DNA of 64,000 bases from Unio delphinus (GCA_029339505.1 JAQISU010000345.1:1201501-1265500), one strand, 5' to 3'; counted from the first letter of the stretch, positions 52,424 through 63,959 are shown. Translations and numbers: made by a program. The notes: generated by a model from the sequence alone, not told the origin.

Positions 52424-53215
52424 CGTTTAATCTACATCTCAGTAGGATAGGAAAGTTCCCCCGCCCCAAAAATGCTGTGTCAGAGGCAAGACTTAACAAA
52501 ATGACTGGCGGATAATTCTTGAGAGAGGATTTTTCGCATCCGACACCCATACATAATGAAGGATCTGTTCCGCATATTTCTCAACAACAAAAAAAACACG
52601 AGAGTTTAAGTAAATATGGAATACTGCAATATTGATGCAAACTTAAATGTCAAAACACCCATTGAAAATATTATCGAGATACGATAGAATGTAAACTAAA
52701 AATTATGTTTAAGCACATACCAGTCTTAAAAAAACAGTAGTCGAAACCTTCGATGTACTAGTAATAAACAGCATTCAAATTTTGCATTGACTATATCAAT
52801 GTCTATTTTACAAATATAAACAGTCACACAAAAATAGTCACGATAATATAGTCCTTGATCCAGCTTTGATTCGTAATCTATTTTCATTTCATAAATATTA
52901 ACGAAAACATTTAAAAAAAAATAATAATAATTGCAACAGCTTCTTTTTAACTCGAAATCGGACAACATAATCTGTACGTGTAGATAGGTCGATTAGTGCA
53001 AAACAATCCATTAACAGGACATTAACTTCAGCCGCGGCACACCTGGGTATTTAAATGTGTATTAATTAAAGTTTATCATGATTATTATGCAAGAATGATA
53101 AAGAGAATGAACATCAGGGAATTGAGAGTTGTAGTGAGATTGCAGTATTGAATATGTGATCGAAAACAGAAGTCACGTGATTATGGCAGTTACAAGAAAT
53201 AGAAGTACTCAAAGT
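52424..53215. other. Gene-free stretch
   Basis: AT-rich; no recognisable gene or element. Confidence 0.4.
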
Positions 53216-53228
53216 AAGACTATCTCTC

Positions 53229-53648
53229 TTCGAGTGTTGTAAGTAATTAGATTTATTCATTAACCAAATAAAGAAATGTTTTCGAGTGTTGGAAGTAACT
53301 AGATTTATTAATTAACCAAATAAAGAAATGTTTTCGAGTGTTGGAAGTAACTAGATTTATTAATTAACCAAATAAAGAAATGTTTTCGAGTGTTGGAAGT
53401 AACTAGATTTATTAATTAACCAGATAAAGAAATGTTTTCGAGTGCTGGAAGTAACTAGATTTATTAATTAACCAAATAAAGAAATGTTTTCGAGTGTTGT
53501 AAGTAATTAGATTTATTAATTAACCAAATAAAGAAATGTTTTCGAATGTTGTAAGTAATTAGATTTATTCATTAACCAAATAAAGAAATGTTTTCGAGTG
53601 TTGTAAGTAATTAGATTTATTCATTAACCAAATAAAGAAATGTTTTCA
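53229..53648 (+). repeat. 52-bp minisatellite, 8 units
   Basis: The unit is TTCGAGTGTTGGAAGTAACT plus AGATTTATTAATTAACCAAA plus TAAAGAAATGTT. The array's two ends share TTGTAAGTAATT with ATTCATT, while the middle units share TTGGAAGTAACT. Confidence 0.95.
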
Positions 53649-54162
53649 TGTTATGATTGGTTTTATGTTAACAGTATTATAATCAATTCCATTTTTACGA
53701 TTCGTTGCCAACATGCCATGCCATGATATGACCATGGACTTTAATCTTCTATTTATTTTTCATTGAATAGATTAAATGCTTTAACAATGTGGCAAAAATT
53801 CATACAAATATAGTTGTGAGGTTTAGTGATTTTGGGATTTGATAATCAATGTAATTCATTTCGTATACGGTTAAATCGTTCGGTAACATATATTACAGTA
53901 ACAGCCTATATTCGTTTAAAACATTACAGAAATGCTTCAGTACAATTCTGTTCAAACCAAAATCCCATCCAAACAAGAACTGCTATAGGGTGATAATTCG
54001 ATAGCAACATTTGTGTCCCTTCTTAAATAAAATTGTTACATTGGCGGTGTTCATACGGTGGAAAGCTATCTAAAAAACGTATTAAAGAGAAGTCTTACTG
54101 ATTTGATTTGAGGATGCCCTGAATAGTTCATGGCTAATAAGGTCTGAGTCTGCAGACAATGC
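53649..54162. other. Gene-free stretch
   Basis: AT-rich; no recognisable gene. Confidence 0.4.
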
Positions 54163-54225
<63 letters not shown>

Positions 54226-54424
54226 GACTTTGTATAGCGACTAATCTTTCGAAGCTCTAAGCGCTTTACACCAACAATAATGATATGACTACACTACAGA
54301 ACAACAAAAGACAAATACAATGAAATTGGAAAACATAACATGCTGAAAACATATAAGATACAAAACATGATTAGTTCGCTAAGTTTGTCCCTGCAGTCGA
54401 AACAGGTGAGTCTTAAGAGCACTC

Positions 54425-55555
54425 TTAAAAGGGACCACTGTCTTTGTGTCTAATTTTAATGGGCAATTCGTTCCACGTCGCTAGGCCCTGGTGTGCAAAC
54501 GAACGTTGTCCATATGACTTTGTTTTCACCTTGGGAACAATGAGTATACGATTATCAGAAGAAGAGCGTAAGTATCTAGCTGGTGTATATACATGGGTGA
54601 GGCTGGATAGGTATGTTGGACTGGAGTCTGTCATTGAAACATAGCACAGAGAACAAATTTTGTGTTTGATTCTGTATCGAATCAATAGCCAGTGTAGGGT
54701 ACAGAGCAGTGGTGAGGTGTGCTCTGATCGAGGTGCTCTAAAGATGATCTGTGCAGCTGTATTTTGAACTTTTTGAAGTTTCTGGAGTAAATATTGTGAC
54801 GAACCAGACAGAATTGAGTTACAATAGTCCAGTCTTGAAAGTACTAATGAACACACAAGTGTTTTAGTGGCATCAACTGAAAGATATTTACGAATGGAAC
54901 TGATGCGTCTCAATTCAAGATATGTAGCCTTGCATATGTTCATGACATGTTGGTACAATGTGACAGTACTGTCTAGAGTAACGCCTAGGTTTCGTACTGA
55001 CTGTGAGAATTTAATGTTGGTGCTGCTGATATTTATTGTCTGAGGTAAAGGATGTGAATAAGAAAGTCTTTGTGCTGTGATCAGAATAGCCTCAGTTTTA
55101 TCATCTTTCATCTGCATCTTGTTACATGTCATCCATGATTTCACATCAGTAATGCACTTCTCTACTCCATGGATGGTAGCATCAACTTCAGTTGGGTGGC
55201 TAGATTTGTATATTTGGGTATCATCAGCATACAATTGGTGCGATACTGGGTGATGATATATGACACTTGAGAGGGGCTGAGTATACAGAATGAAGAGAAC
55301 AGATCCCTGTGGAACACCACAACATACGTCAACTGGGATGGAGTGTATTCCATTTGCAGATATAATTTGTGTCCTGTTGATTAAGTAGGACTTGAGCCAC
55401 TGTAAGGCTATATTCTGAATGCCAAATACATGCTGGAGACGGTGAAGTAATATATCAAGGTCTATTGTGTCAAATGCTGCAGATAAATCTAGGAGAGTGA
55501 GGACTGTAAACTTTCCACTAGCCAACGCAGAGAGAATGTCACTAAATACTTTCAA
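54425..55555 (-). pseudogene. Reverse transcriptase domain of the L2-like LINE (damaged)
   Basis: A 376-codon open frame covering most of the RT. Motif A is at residues 24-31 (Asp29), motif B GVPQGSVL at 80-87, motif C YADD at 109-112, and the thumb/C-terminal LEL.RISSIRKYLS and YTPARYLRSS stretches follow. After motif B the frame reads SVLFILY, where the copy at 47 kb has SVLCPVLFILY, so four residues are missing in frame. The true coding region begins further upstream (QSAYRPCHSTET, about 55620-55560) in a broken frame. The 3' end runs out of frame after IRHKDS. The polymerase aspartates are intact, but the protein is not. Confidence 0.93.
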
Positions 55556-55771
55556 AAGAGTAGTTTCCGTACTGTGGCAAGGGCGATATGCAGACTGTAC
55601 ATTGCTAAAAAGACTGTTTGAATTTAAATGAGATACAAGTTGAATTAGAACAACCTTTTCTAAGATTTTTTATATGAATGGGATATTAGAAACTGGGCGG
55701 TAGCTCTTTAAATCGTTATGGTCCAGTGTTGGTTTCTTCAGCAGTGGCTTTACGATGGCAGTTTTGAAAAA

Positions 55772-56371
55772 TTATGGGAATTCCCCTGATGAGAGAGAGA
55801 TATTAATAACATCAGTTAGTGAAGGCAATATTGGGTCTAAGCACTCAAGCAGCAGTGATATCGGAGTTGGATCAAGTTCACAAGACTTTGGTACACCTTT
55901 CATCACGATTGTCCGTACTAAATCAATAGAAACAGGTTCAAGTGCTCCTAACGGTTGTCGCTGAAATTCTGCATTATAACTGTATGGTGACCAATCAGTT
56001 GAAATTGTGCTGTCAAGCGAATCTCTATTGGTTTGTACTTTGTCATCGGAGAAAGTTGCAAATTGGTCTGGTGGAGAGAAGGTAGTTGGAAGTGGTGTAC
56101 ATTTGTTCCTTGACATTAGTTTGTTAGTCATCTCGAAGAGCTCTTTGCAGCTGGAACTTTCCGTGATCTTAGTACTGTAGTGGGATGATTTGGCTAAATG
56201 GACAATGTTTGTGACGTTTTTCTTAGAGGCTTCATAGATTTGTTTATGAATAGTGAGTCTGGTGGAAAGCCAAAGCCTCTCTGCTTTTCGGCGATATCTT
56301 TTAGCAGTGCGAAGCTGGTCCCTAACACTGCTATGCCATGGAGAACACTTTCTTTTATTGATACTCTGCAT
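55772..56371 (-). pseudogene. Linker region between endonuclease and RT of the LINE
   Basis: A 199-codon frame with basic N-terminal segments (WHSSVRDQLRTAKRYRRKAE), ending in a DPTPISLLLE...LTDVINISLSSGEFP stretch, which directly precedes the RT fingers in L2/CR1 elements. A stop or frame change separates it from the RT frame. Overlapping 56194-56496 holds the preceding piece in another frame. Confidence 0.85.
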
Positions 56372-56867
56372 TTGGTGGCTGGGGCATGTTTCTCAAGCAA
56401 TGAACGCAGGCAGTTATCAAGTTGTTCCGCTGTTGGAAGTAAGAAAGTTGTTAGGTTTTCTTGGATGTCATGCATGAATTTGGTTCTATTTATCATACGG
56501 AGGTTTCTCTTAGTAGCAAATAGAGGTGGAGGGTTAGGGACTGATACGTCGAGATGGCATACAATGCAGAGGTGATCCGATGCAAGTTCGTGGGATACAA
56601 GGGTGGATTGCAGAATATTATCATCAGGTCTATAAAGAAACCAGTCTAAAATGTGACCACGTTTATGGGTAGGTTGGTTAACTGACTGTTTAAGATTGAA
56701 AACATGAATGGAATCTAGGAGTTTTTACATGTATGGTTTACCAGGACAGTCAAAGTGAAAATTGAAATCTCCAAGAATAATTAGGTTGCCACCTATCGAT
56801 ATTTCCATACTCTAGAAGATTTGGAAACTGCGCCAAGAAGAGAGATTCAGTCAGCATGTTTTTTCTA

Positions 56868-57224
56868 CTAGGAGGAGGACGGTAGAGACAGACAAAAATG
56901 GACTGACCTTTGTTCCAGTGTGAGTGTTGTTTGGACTAGTTCGAACGATGTGTGGCAGAAACTGAAGGTTGTGTTGCACTTAAGGCATTTGCTCATGGAA
57001 TTCTTTATAATTACATCAATTCCACCTCCGCGAGAGTTGCGGGGGAACGACTTGATGGAGTAATCGCTGGGTGTTAAATCTGCACACTTAGATTCATCAT
57101 CTGCGGAATGTAACCAAGTTTCTGTCAGGAAGAAAACGTCAATTTCTGTGCGCTTTTCCGGTGATCCTACTGATTGAGCGTTGAATAATGCAATACGTAG
57201 TGGTATTCCTGTGACAGCTGACAC
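56868..57224 (-). pseudogene. AP-type endonuclease N-terminal fragment of the LINE
   Basis: A 118-codon frame. IALFNAQSVGS carries the first conserved Asn, FFLTETWL the metal-binding Glu, and SRGGGIDVIIK the conserved glycine loop. The frame ends at about 56868. The remaining endonuclease motifs (CLYRPPP, GDFN near 56780, SDH near 56582) continue in other frames, so the domain is disrupted. Confidence 0.88.
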
Positions 57225-57718
57225 AACGGTTGACGATTTAAGAGGAATTTGAACCAGGTTATTAAAATTAACGGCAGAATGTTTTAAGTTGTTTATCCGT
57301 TACGGGCGAAAGGGAGATAACTGGAATTCTTCCTGTTCTACGCCGGCCAGCTTTTTTCGCTTCCGTTTACATTTAAGAAATGATGAATGTATTCCCATTT
57401 CGTTTAGTCTTGAGCACAATGTAGTATCGAGAACAAAGGTGTGGTCATTTAATCCAATTAATGAGGGTCCGTCGTATTGTAAGCGGCCACGTGACGGCGG
57501 TTTTTTTAAAAAACAAATGACGTCTTAACATTGGGACAAAACAGCTGAGAAAAATTCTAATTGTTCTCGTTTCCAAAACAAGGAGATGAATTAACACAAA
57601 CGAACGGAACAGCCAATGCATCATGAAACACAATCATGTAGACGATGATAGAGAACAAGCACAAATATCATAACTATAGCACAAAATCGGAAGAGCCTAT
57701 CTCGAGCAGTTAAGCGAT

Positions 57719-57730
57719 GGCGGCCATCTT
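57719..57730 (-). promoter_or_regulatory. YY1-like site at inferred LINE 5' end
   Basis: AAGATGGCCGCC on the minus strand matches the YY1 consensus. Human L1 carries a YY1 site just inside its 5' end that positions transcription. The location, about 500 bases ahead of the endonuclease frame, fits a similar role here, but this is analogy. Confidence 0.35.
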
Positions 57731-57823
57731 TCATACATATCTTGCTCTTTAATTTCTACTCGATCGACAGCTTTAATTTAGGTTTGTATTTTCAGTTAAA
57801 GATCTCTGTGCTTCATTGGACAA

Positions 57824-58057
57824 CGGTCAGTGGAGGTCAGTGTAACGGCGTGTATGGCCGATCAGATTTATTGATAACCCGGACCACATTAAGTGTGATA
57901 TAAAGCAAACGACAGGGGTAACTCTAGCGAGTGGTCATTACCTCCTTAAGAGACTCATTGAGGACAGTTAAGGTAACTATTATACGATAGAGGTTTGTCT
58001 CAAATATATCCATAGTATAGCCCTTATAAGACCCAAGGTGCTAATTCAGCTTCCATA
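57824..58057 (-). repeat. Dispersed repeat, copy 2 (inverted partner at 50667-50908)
   Basis: The reverse complement aligns along its length with 50667-50908, with scattered substitutions and small indels. It starts about 90 bases beyond the inferred LINE 5' end. Confidence 0.88.
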
Positions 58058-58344
58058 ATAATCGTATAAAAACACCATGATATTGAATTTTCATGATTAA
58101 ACTCTATATTTCTCAGTACAGACCCATGCTTAATGCTAGCTTGTATGGAGAAAATCATAATGTCTCCATGCATTTTATTTCATTTGCACGTGTTTGAAAG
58201 ATGTATCTTCAATCTACCACATAAAGGACCCGGTACTAATTCCATTACTGAGCCTTACAAGGTCAGTTTTTTAATTTAAAATTCTGTGAATAAATCATTG
58301 AATGTACTTTGTTTTCAATTACAAATTCAAACGATTCTCGACTA

Positions 58345-58675
58345 AATATTTACCTTTCGATTATTCATGTACTTTATTTTACCTTTCGATTACTCATATA
58401 CTTTATTTTACCTTTCGATTATTCATGTACTTTATTTTACCTTTCGATTACTCATATGCTTTATTTTACCTTTCGATTACTCATATACTTTATTTTACCT
58501 TTCGATTACTCATATACTTTATTTTACCTTTCGATTACTCATATGCTTTATTTTACCTTTCGATTACTCATATACTTTATTTTACCTTTCGATTACTCAT
58601 ATACTTTATTTTACCTTTCGATTACTCATATGCTTTATTTTACCTTTCGATTACTCATATACTTTATTTTATCTT
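58345..58675 (+). repeat. 29-bp minisatellite, 11 units, trimeric higher-order pattern
   Basis: The unit is ACCTTTCGATTACTCATATA plus CTTTATTTT. From the fourth unit on, every third unit (4, 7, 10) reads ATATGC in place of ATATAC, so an 87-bp trimer is repeated. Since 87 is divisible by three, all three forward frames stay open; none is a gene. Confidence 0.95.
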
Positions 58676-58998
58676 CAGCAGTACCGTTAGTTATGAAGAG
58701 ATGGTAAATCAGTTTTACGACACTGAGACTATTCCTTCAGATTAAACAGTCTTTTTCACACGTACATATTCGTTTAAAATGTATGTAATTTTTTTTAAAT
58801 ACAATAAACAAAGACGAGAAAAGTATTAAAATATTTTCAAAACGTGTGCGAAGTTGAGTTTTGTTTGTTCGTTGTTTGCGTGTTTGTTTAAGTTCTCGAA
58901 CAAATTAAATTTCATTCTCATATCTTTTATATCTCACTATTAACTATCTTATTTCGCATGAACTAGAAGCCTATAAAAAGTAAACAAAATACACACAC

Positions 58999-59034
<36 letters not shown>

Positions 59035-59303
59035 ACATTTTTTCTTATCAGTAATTCATCAAGTTTAGGTCACTATGATGCATAACAACGCCGAAAATTT
59101 TTTTTTTTTTTTTCGTTATTTAAAAAATATCCTTTGTGCTATTTTGATAATCTCTTTATGGTCTGGCTTCATTTTAAATCACCAATAAAACTTTCCGTGA
59201 ATGATGACTGGGCGAAACTAACAGAAGAGAAAAACACAGAATAATAGGACGTGAAAATTAGCAAAATAATTTATTCAAAGACCGGAATCGTAAATGTCAA
59301 TCT
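58676..59303. other. Gene-free stretch with a CA tract
   Basis: (CA)n with one CG at about 58990-59032, and a T-run near 59100. No gene recognised. Confidence 0.45.
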
Positions 59304-59317
59304 CCAACGTATTGACG

Positions 59318-59587
59318 GGCCCCAACTGGTCTAAAGAGCTATCCGTAACGGATCACTGCCATCTCACCTCGGTCTGCGTGAGTTCGAGTCTCATATTCGG
59401 CCAAAGTGGGTATATGAGAAAGCTTGCCAGTAGCTTCTCGTGGGTCGGTGTTTTTTTTTTCTGAGGTTTTCCCCGGCTTCTTTCTCCACCATTAATACTG
59501 GCCGCCATGTAGAGTCTATATTGTGCTGAAAAATGGCGTTAAACTCCACAACAACAACAACAACAGCAACAACAACAACAACAACAG
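59318..59587 (+). mobile_element. tRNA-derived SINE, type A, with perfect target duplication
   Basis: Flanked by CCAACGTATTGACG at 59304-59317 and again at 59588-59601, a 14-bp perfect target-site duplication that fixes the element at 270 bp. It starts GGCCCCAACTGGTCTAAAGA, has the B-box-like GAGTTCGAGTCTC and body CGGCCAAAGTGGGTATATGA, and ends AAAAATGGCGTTAAACTCC with an (ACA)n tail. The duplication length implies insertion by LINE machinery. Confidence 0.94.
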
Positions 59588-59774
59588 CCAACGTATTGAC
59601 GTTTCATTCCTGTAAAGACGAAGTTTCCGTACTGAATAGATGTAACTCTTTTTCTCCGCTTCCTTTGGCTTGTGGAAAAAGGAGTTTCTTCGAGTTGGCA
59701 CATTGCTTAAGACCTCATATTCATTTGTGTATTGATTTAGACTTAGTGGAGAAAGTCAATAGTAGTGAAGTATA

Positions 59775-59834
<60 letters not shown>
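59775..59834 (+). repeat. (CTA)n microsatellite
   Basis: About 20 uninterrupted CTA triplets. The Thr-rich frame through it and the Val frame opposite are artefacts. Confidence 0.96.
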
Positions 59835-60400
59835 CTTTGTAGACAATGAGTTCTTACTCAGATTTAATATAAATATCACTTTTTCGAATTCTGTGGAGTT
59901 TCTGACGCAATGCCAGGAGCTAGGAAAAACTGTTAGAAATATTATGAAATTATAATCTCCTCTACAGGACAGTATGAATCTCTTCTGGAAATGGGACAAA
60001 ATTGGACATTATTTTATAAATTGTAAATGAGGGAATACATTTCCAAATTATATGGAAACTAACTTCAACTCTATTTTAAGTCAGAATTACTCAGAGGAAG
60101 AAAGATAATCACTATTTTTATATCGTTATCTACTACTGAGGATGCATGCTTTCATGGTTTTAAATACTAAATTCTCCATAGATTTCTTCATACTAATGGT
60201 AAATTATTTAAAAGGAAACTCTCTATAGCATCAATCATTACGTATTTCTTGCAGTGAAACAGAAGATAATCTGTTATATTTTTTGCATGTAATTTTGTGA
60301 AAACTATTTATAAAATTTAGCTTAGTTCTATGAAACAAATGTCAAATAGATTAAACAGAATATTTTAAATTATTTTGAATTAGAATTTCACGAAAATCGG
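59835..60400 (+). pseudogene. Decayed C-terminal end of a second LINE type
   Basis: Conceptual translation in shifting frames gives LHRFLHTNGKLFKRKLSIAS near 60180-60235, then CSETEDNLLYFLH near 60255-60292. This is the HR-x-L-x-TN-x-x-LFK...C-x-x-E-x-E-x-x-L-x-x-F pattern typical of the C-terminus of L1/Tx1-type LINE proteins. An upstream piece (FLLRFNINITF, near 59850-59880) may belong to it. Stops and frameshifts make it long dead. The family call is inferred from pattern memory. Confidence 0.5.
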
Positions 60401-60764
60401 AGATCATTAAGGTATGATTAATGTTGTTAAAAAGTAAACATACACCCATATAATTAAAAACTGCATTTCAAGTTTATATATATATATATGAAAGGTGCAT
60501 GCTTTTAATAAAACTGAAGAATGATTTATATACTGCTATGGTTATTTGCACGTTAATCACGTGCTACTCCTTCTTGGCATAGTTTACAATTAACAGGTGC
60601 TCTGAAAGGGAATCTTGGCACTCTGATGAGAGGCGTATGGCAGCTTAGCTATTTATAGTCTATAGTCTGATCCTTCTATGGATGCCAGATGACACGTTAA
60701 AACAAAAAAGAGTATAATAATAATTATTCAAGAACTTCACCTACTAACTGTAGCGCTCTTTTCG

Positions 60765-60767
<3 letters not shown>

Positions 60768-60815
<48 letters not shown>
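60768..60815 (+). repeat. (CA)n microsatellite
   Basis: About 24 CA dinucleotides after GCGCG. Confidence 0.95.
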
Positions 60816-60817
<2 letters not shown>

Positions 60818-61782
60818 TACTCATTTTTATCGGAATTTATTCTTGCACATAAACAAATATCTCGCGTTAAAAAGCTCTCTAAAATCACGCAGTTTACCAA
60901 ATGATTAACTTGAGTATAAGAAGCAATTGTCTTCGAAACGGTAAACTCAAAATGAACTTGGTCTCCATCTTTTTCAGCTGTTATTTAGGATAATCAGTGT
61001 GTACAGACGATTTCCTTAAAATAAGAACACGTCCAACCATTTGACGATGAGAAACCACTGGTATTAAACATTTATATATATATCCCATCCCGTGACTTCC
61101 TATGCAAATTTATCGTGTGATATAATACAATAACTACTTTATACTGGATGCTGTCAAACAGTCCCTGAAACAACTGCTAAACTCATCAAGTGTGCTGCTG
61201 TGTAATACATGACGGTATGTCACTCATAACTAATTAGTACTGAACATACATCATCATTTATATTGTATTCTTGCGCGATTCGGTCCCATAAAAAGCATAC
61301 TGTTTATGATTAGCATAAAATTACATTACAAAATTATTTTCGTTAAATAATGGAAAATACTTAGACTTTATTAGTTAACAAATTTAAGCATCTAATAAAT
61401 AAATTATGTTTTTACGGATTCATAATGTCATCTCTCCAGAAGCAACATGGGTTCACGAGCTCGCCTAGACCTAGTTCGGTCAGGCCTACCATATTCACTA
61501 GTAAAATCAATGTAATCTTTAAATGTACGTGCACAAGTGTGTGATGTAAAATGAGAAGAAATCCAAGAAATTATTTGTTACATTTTCATTTTCAAATAAG
61601 ATCGACCTTGCCTGAGAGACAGATGTGTATCGATCTGAAGAATGCAAATCTGGCTAATTGTACAGTTTGAAGCATTATATCTATCTTTAACGTTATTTAG
61701 GATTTATGACATCACCGAAAACAAAATCTACAAGCAACACTCGATATTTTAACGAACGTTTCCAATGACATTGACTAAGGAT

Positions 61783-61862
61783 AAAGGGATAAAGGGTAAT
61801 AAAGGGATAAATTGTAATAAAGGGATAAAGGGTAATAAAGGGATAAAGGGTAATAAAGGGCA
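61783..61862 (+). repeat. 17-18-bp tandem repeat
   Basis: The unit is about AAAGGGATAAAGGGTAAT, four to five copies with one ATTG variant. Itself built from AAGGGATA/AAGGGTA steps. Confidence 0.88.
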
Positions 61863-63094
61863 GTGCTTGCTGCATTTAAGGTTCAATACATTGTGATAGT
61901 TATTCCACATAGGGATTTATGCTATACAGACAGAATGAATAATACCTCTCGCAAGCCTATTCAAAAGCTGGAAAAACAAATATGGACGAGTTCATTCATG
62001 TACAGTAATTACTTGTATACAATGTTCACAATAATGTGAACCGTGTAGCACCATATCTACATTCCCATGATGCATAGGTCAACGTCAACCGTTCTCCTAA
62101 TAATTTAAAAGGAGCAGTGTAGACTCTGATCTTCTGACAATAGAAACTCTGCGACAGCATTTTTTGGTCAGTGCTATTGCCAAAAAGGCACACGTTGTAG
62201 ACGAGTGCTACGGTTAGTATTTTAACCCTGACTGATTAACGAATAGAAACCAACATGAATGATCAATGAACAAATCAGTTATATGAAAATTTAAAATGAA
62301 AATATGAAATATAATATGAAAATATGAAATATAATATGATCATTTTCATTTAAAATATCAATGTCTCTAATTGATGCTGACTAGACATTAATCATAAAAA
62401 GCTCGCCCAATTACTGATCGAAGTCATTAAACATTTATTGTGTGTGGCACGCGAGGGAGAGAATGGTTTGTTAAAATAATTCGATTTTCTTAAATAATGT
62501 TAAACCTGTACAAAACTTTTATCGTGGTGGCGTCTAAACTTAAGCAATATAAATTGATGTCCTGCCTGCCATGTTTACGCAGGGGAGTAAAACGGATCCT
62601 AAATTATACTTGAAACAGATGGTGACAACGAAGACCTGACTAGCAAGGATTGCCTTGATGAACTCTGCAGGCAACACAATCACCGATTACAATAAAACAA
62701 TCATTCAGAATTTGTATTTAGCTACAGATGAAATAATCATCGAAACTGTATTTGCTCCAATAACTCTTCATCTTGTTCTCCAGACGTAGACTAAGATCAG
62801 CGGATGCACTGAGCAAAATCGAAGATTTTCCTTGTACTCATGAGTTTACAAAATAACGTGCCCATCTGGCGATGGTAGATCGGGATCTACTCTTAACACT
62901 ATTACGTGCGCATTTGCACATGCAAAAAGAGGATGTCATATAAATTCCGCTAATTTTTTAAAGGTCAGCAAGTAAGTATTAATATTTATGGTTGCTACTA
63001 AATTATGCATCACCAACACCAGTCATTAAAAGGTATCCAACGAAAAGGAAATTTTCATCTATTTACGTTCTTGTTATATAATTTCACTTTCTCT

Positions 63095-63325
63095 GATGTC
63101 ACGATATCCAAATCGGGCAGTGTAACCAGATATAGGTCACGATATCCAAATCGGGCAGTGTAACCAGATATAGGTCACGATATCCAAATCGGGCAGTGTA
63201 ACCAAATATAGGTCACGATATCCAAATCGGGCAGTGTAACCAGATATATGTCACGATATCTAAGTCGAGCAGTGTAACCAGATCTCTGTCACGATATCTA
63301 AGTCGAGCAGGGCAACCAGATCATT
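63095..63325 (+). repeat. 38-bp tandem repeat, six units
   Basis: The unit is GTCACGATATCCAAATCGGG plus CAGTGTAACCAGATATAG. The last two units read TCTAAGTCGAGCAG and are the most diverged. Confidence 0.93.
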
Positions 63326-63959
63326 CCCTTTCAAATTCGTGAGGCACCTCAAATCGTTTGGGACTGAGACAAGTTGGTGTAGTTTGTTTATTGTTGTTTT
63401 TTTTTTTCGGGGTGGGGGGAGAGATTTGGTGACTATAATAAAATGTTTTTTCTTTTTAAATCTCAAGTATCTTAGTAATCTGAATGACAATATAGTTACT
63501 ATAGAAAAGATAAGAATTTGATCGAATCGGTCACTATCGATCATGAATAAGGCTTTGTGACAGGTTTCCATCTCTTCCAATCGCCAATACTCAATAAATC
63601 AAATTTTATTTTTAAAAATGGACAATTACGAAACTTATTATTTCGTGCAAAATATTACTAGTGACACACATGTATCTTTCTGGTCATTTAAAGAGGCATT
63701 CGCCGAAAATCCGAAATTGTGCCTGCATCCGGCACGCTCAGACTGGTATTGTTGTCACCATAAAATGCACATATGGCTTTTCTGCCGTTGTTGTTGATTT
63801 TTTATAATTAAAAAAAATGTTATTATGTTCCAAAATAATAAAACCAGACTTAGTACTGTAAACATTCTCCGAAATGTTTACATATTTTCGTAATGTTGAC
63901 CACGAGTGACGTTGTTAGCATGCTGTTGTGGGGCTGTTCAACTATCTGCATAGTATGGG
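63326..63959. other. Gene-free stretch
   Basis: AT-rich sequence with a T-run and G-run near 63400-63420. No gene recognised. Confidence 0.4.

Larger units (their letters stand above)
54163..57735 (-). mobile_element. L2/CR1-like non-LTR retrotransposon, near full length, defective
   Basis: On the minus strand the order is: a leader (about 57735-57230), an AP-type endonuclease, a linker, a reverse transcriptase, then a 3' end with AAGCGCTTAGAGCTTCGAAA and an (ATT)n tail (54163-54222 on the plus strand). Endonuclease signatures remain as NAQS, TETW, GGI, GDFN and SDH but lie in several frames. The RT has SAAFDTID, GVPQGSVL and YADD. The 3' end (AAAGCGC...CGCTATACA then ATT repeats) is typical of L2-type LINEs. 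The 5' boundary is inferred from an AAGATGGCCGCC motif and the loss of features beyond it. Confidence 0.92.
60401..63094. other. Gene-free stretch with simple repeats
   Basis: (CA)n at about 60768-60815 and the 17-18-bp repeat at about 61783-61862. A duplicated AAATATGAAATATAATATG lies near 62300. No gene recognised. Confidence 0.4.

Noticed and set aside
55755..57528. Plus-strand open frames of 69-125 codons opposite the LINE
   Set aside because: Antisense shadows of the minus-strand LINE ORFs.
58302..58745. 147- and 132-codon YFTFRLLIYFILPFDYS-type proteins resembling membrane segments
   Set aside because: The 29-bp array is open in all three forward frames. The apparent hydrophobic segments come from the AT-rich unit.
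59391..59999. Thr-rich and Val-rich frames of 66-140 codons
   Set aside because: They span the SINE's ACA tail and the CTA microsatellite. Only the part after 59835 may be LINE-derived, and that is listed as a relic.
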